From NCBI GenBank assembly GCA_003649445.1, contig QMRV01000115.1, positions 1 through 6,144 of the forward strand: a stretch of DNA of 6,144 nt, in the 5' to 3' direction. The stretch is from Thermoprotei archaeon. Its GTDB lineage: Archaea; Thermoproteota; Thermoprotei; Thermofilales; B15-G2. This document shows positions 5,275 through 6,144 of this stretch, piece after piece. The notes below the pieces were generated by a model. That model was given only the letters and a program-made list of their open reading frames with translations, was not told the origin of the DNA and did no database searches. The translations under genes were made by a program, and so were the position numbers. How positions within the stretch are numbered: position 1 is the first letter of the stretch; each line of letters starts with the position of its first letter.

Positions 5275-6144
5275 TGGAGTTCAAGGTTAGCGAAAAATTC
5301 GTAGACAAGCCTTTGAAAATAACAGGTATCGCTATTAAAGCAACTAAATCACGTAACAACAACATTTACCTTGAGGAGGAACTTAGAAAAGCAGCTCCAA
5401 GCCTCATAGGTAAACCTGTCTACATTGAACATGTTTCAGCAGATAAAGCAATAGGGAAAGTTGTTAACGCATGGTGGGATGAGTCTGAGAAAGCAATAAT
5501 GTATGAGGCCGAAATATACGATGAAGACATTATTGAGAAAATAAGGAAAGGACTAATAAAACACGTTTCAATAGCAGCAGACTATAAGGTTTTAACCTAC
5601 ACTCCTGAAGGACGGTTACCTAAAGGCCTTGAATTCTACGAGCTCTCCCTAGTTGCGGTTCCAGGTATTCCGGAAACAAACATTCAAATTATTGAGAAAT
5701 TGGAGGCTAAAATCATGGAGTCTCTTAAAGCAGAAAACACGGCAAACATGGGTGCAACTATGGAGCCTAAACCGAAAGTTCCCAAGCCTAAACCTGAGGT
5801 TCCGGAGCCAAAACCCGCTGTCGTAGAAAACAAAGAAGAGAAAGTAGAGGAGCGGATGAGCAAAGAAGAGAAAGAAGAATGGTTGAAAAAGCTTAAAGCT
5901 AGAAGCAAAAAATACGGCATAAAGTTCTTCGAAGACATTGTTGATTGGAAATGGAGAACAGTAGATGAAGGAAAACTAGCTGACCCCGTGAACCTTCATC
6001 TACCGGTTCACGACGCAAACCATGCTAGAGCAGCGGCTTCACTGGGAGCCAAGTATCTTAGAATCCTCTATAAGAAAGACCCTGCTTCAGCTAAGAAGGT
6101 TTGGCAGCGTTTGAAAAGGCTTCTGAAACCCTACGGTTTAGAAA
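5238..6144 (+). CDS. HK97-type prohead maturation protease with C-terminal extra domain (3' partial)
   Basis: This serine protease cleaves head proteins inside the prohead before or during DNA packaging. Of at least 302 residues, the protease domain spans about 10-155. Motifs are KITGIAIKATKSRN (27-40), YIEHVSADKAIGKV with catalytic His65 (62-75), KHVSIAADYKV with catalytic Ser111 (108-118), and FYELSLVAVPGIPETNI (133-149), the characteristic strand after the active site; Glu135 may complete the triad. A Pro/Lys/Glu linker (PKPKVPKPKPEVPEPKP, 177-193) and charged helices (196-225) follow. From about 228 on comes a second domain with LPVHDANHARAAASLGAKYL, resembling a domain (DUF6582-like, from memory) attached to or near phage head proteases. 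No stop occurs before the right edge, so the gene is incomplete here. ATG 5238 follows GAGGT by seven bases. It lies downstream of the portal as expected; the capsid gene should follow. Confidence 0.88.
   Translation, partial: MPKLPEEKFKWLMEFKVSEKFVDKPLKITGIAIKATKSRNNNIYLEEELRKAAPSLIGKPVYIEHVSADKAIGKVVNAWWDESEKAIMYEAEIYDEDIIEKIRKGLIKHVSIAADYKVLTYTPEGRLPKGLEFYELSLVAVPGIPETNIQIIEKLEAKIMESLKAENTANMGATMEPKPKVPKPKPEVPEPKPAVVENKEEKVEERMSKEEKEEWLKKLKARSKKYGIKFFEDIVDWKWRTVDEGKLADPVNLHLPVHDANHARAAASLGAKYLRILYKKDPASAKKVWQRLKRLLKPYGLE
5961..6012 (+). repeat. Two overlapping inverted repeats inside the protease gene
   Basis: Stem A is a perfect 11-bp inverted repeat: GTAGATGAAGG (5961-5971) against CCTTCATCTAC (5993-6003), with a 21-base loop. 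Stem B is a perfect 8-bp repeat: CGTGAACC (5987-5994) against GGTTCACG (6005-6012), with a 10-base loop. The arms interleave (A, B, A, B) and share bases 5993-5994. Only one base separates the A 3' arm from the B 3' arm, so full stems cannot coexist easily and would compete. Both lie in coding sequence. Confidence 0.7.

Noticed and set aside
5684..5938. Minus-strand ORF of 84 codons rich in Gly, Ser and Phe
   Set aside because: It is the antisense shadow of the Pro/Lys/Glu linker of the protease; the low-complexity composition explains the open frame.
1..6144. tRNA genes, CRISPR arrays, insertion sequences, integrase or att sites, terminators
   Set aside because: I looked on both strands for cloverleaf signatures, regular spaced repeats, terminal repeats with transposase motifs and T-rich terminators after hairpins, and saw none that are convincing.

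Overview
The window is a dense, one-direction (+ strand) block of viral genes. It looks like part of a head-tailed double-stranded DNA virus (Caudoviricetes, HK97-fold lineage) or an integrated provirus. The recognisable genes form the classic packaging and head module: a putative small terminase, the large terminase (TerL), a portal protein and an HK97-type prohead protease that runs off the right edge. The DNA is AT-rich, with many ATA Ile and AGA/AGG Arg codons. Ribosome-binding sites are GGAGG or GAGGAG type, and genes overlap or abut. The many charged helices and this codon use suggest an archaeal, possibly thermophilic, host. That is an inference from style, because no host marker gene is present; a thermophilic bacterial phage is the alternative.

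Left part (1-1910): a membrane-anchored beta-rich protein, two small proteins with two membrane helices each, a transglutaminase-like cysteine enzyme, a small basic/coiled-coil protein, and a small acidic CxxC protein whose 5' part is separated from it by an in-frame TAA. Two holin-sized membrane proteins next to a papain-like-fold enzyme would fit an exit/lysis or cell-surface cassette, but nothing in the sequence proves this.

Middle (1913-5126): putative small terminase, TerL and portal. TerL has both ATPase and nuclease motifs and appears to start at a TTG inside the preceding gene. The portal carries an extra C-terminal domain of about 75 residues. A very basic short frame bridges TerL and portal.

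Right part (5131-6144): a tiny single-helix membrane ORF fills the portal-protease gap and overlaps the protease start. The protease (no stop codon inside the window) has His and Ser catalytic motifs, then a Pro/Lys-rich linker and a second domain. Two overlapping inverted repeats lie in the coding sequence of that second domain.

I see no tRNA, rRNA, CRISPR array, insertion sequence, att site or convincing terminator. No gene-free stretch exceeds about 60 bases once the small ORFs are counted. The module probably works as one or a few polycistronic transcripts: TerS/TerL load DNA through the portal into a prohead matured by the protease. The capsid gene is expected just beyond the right edge.
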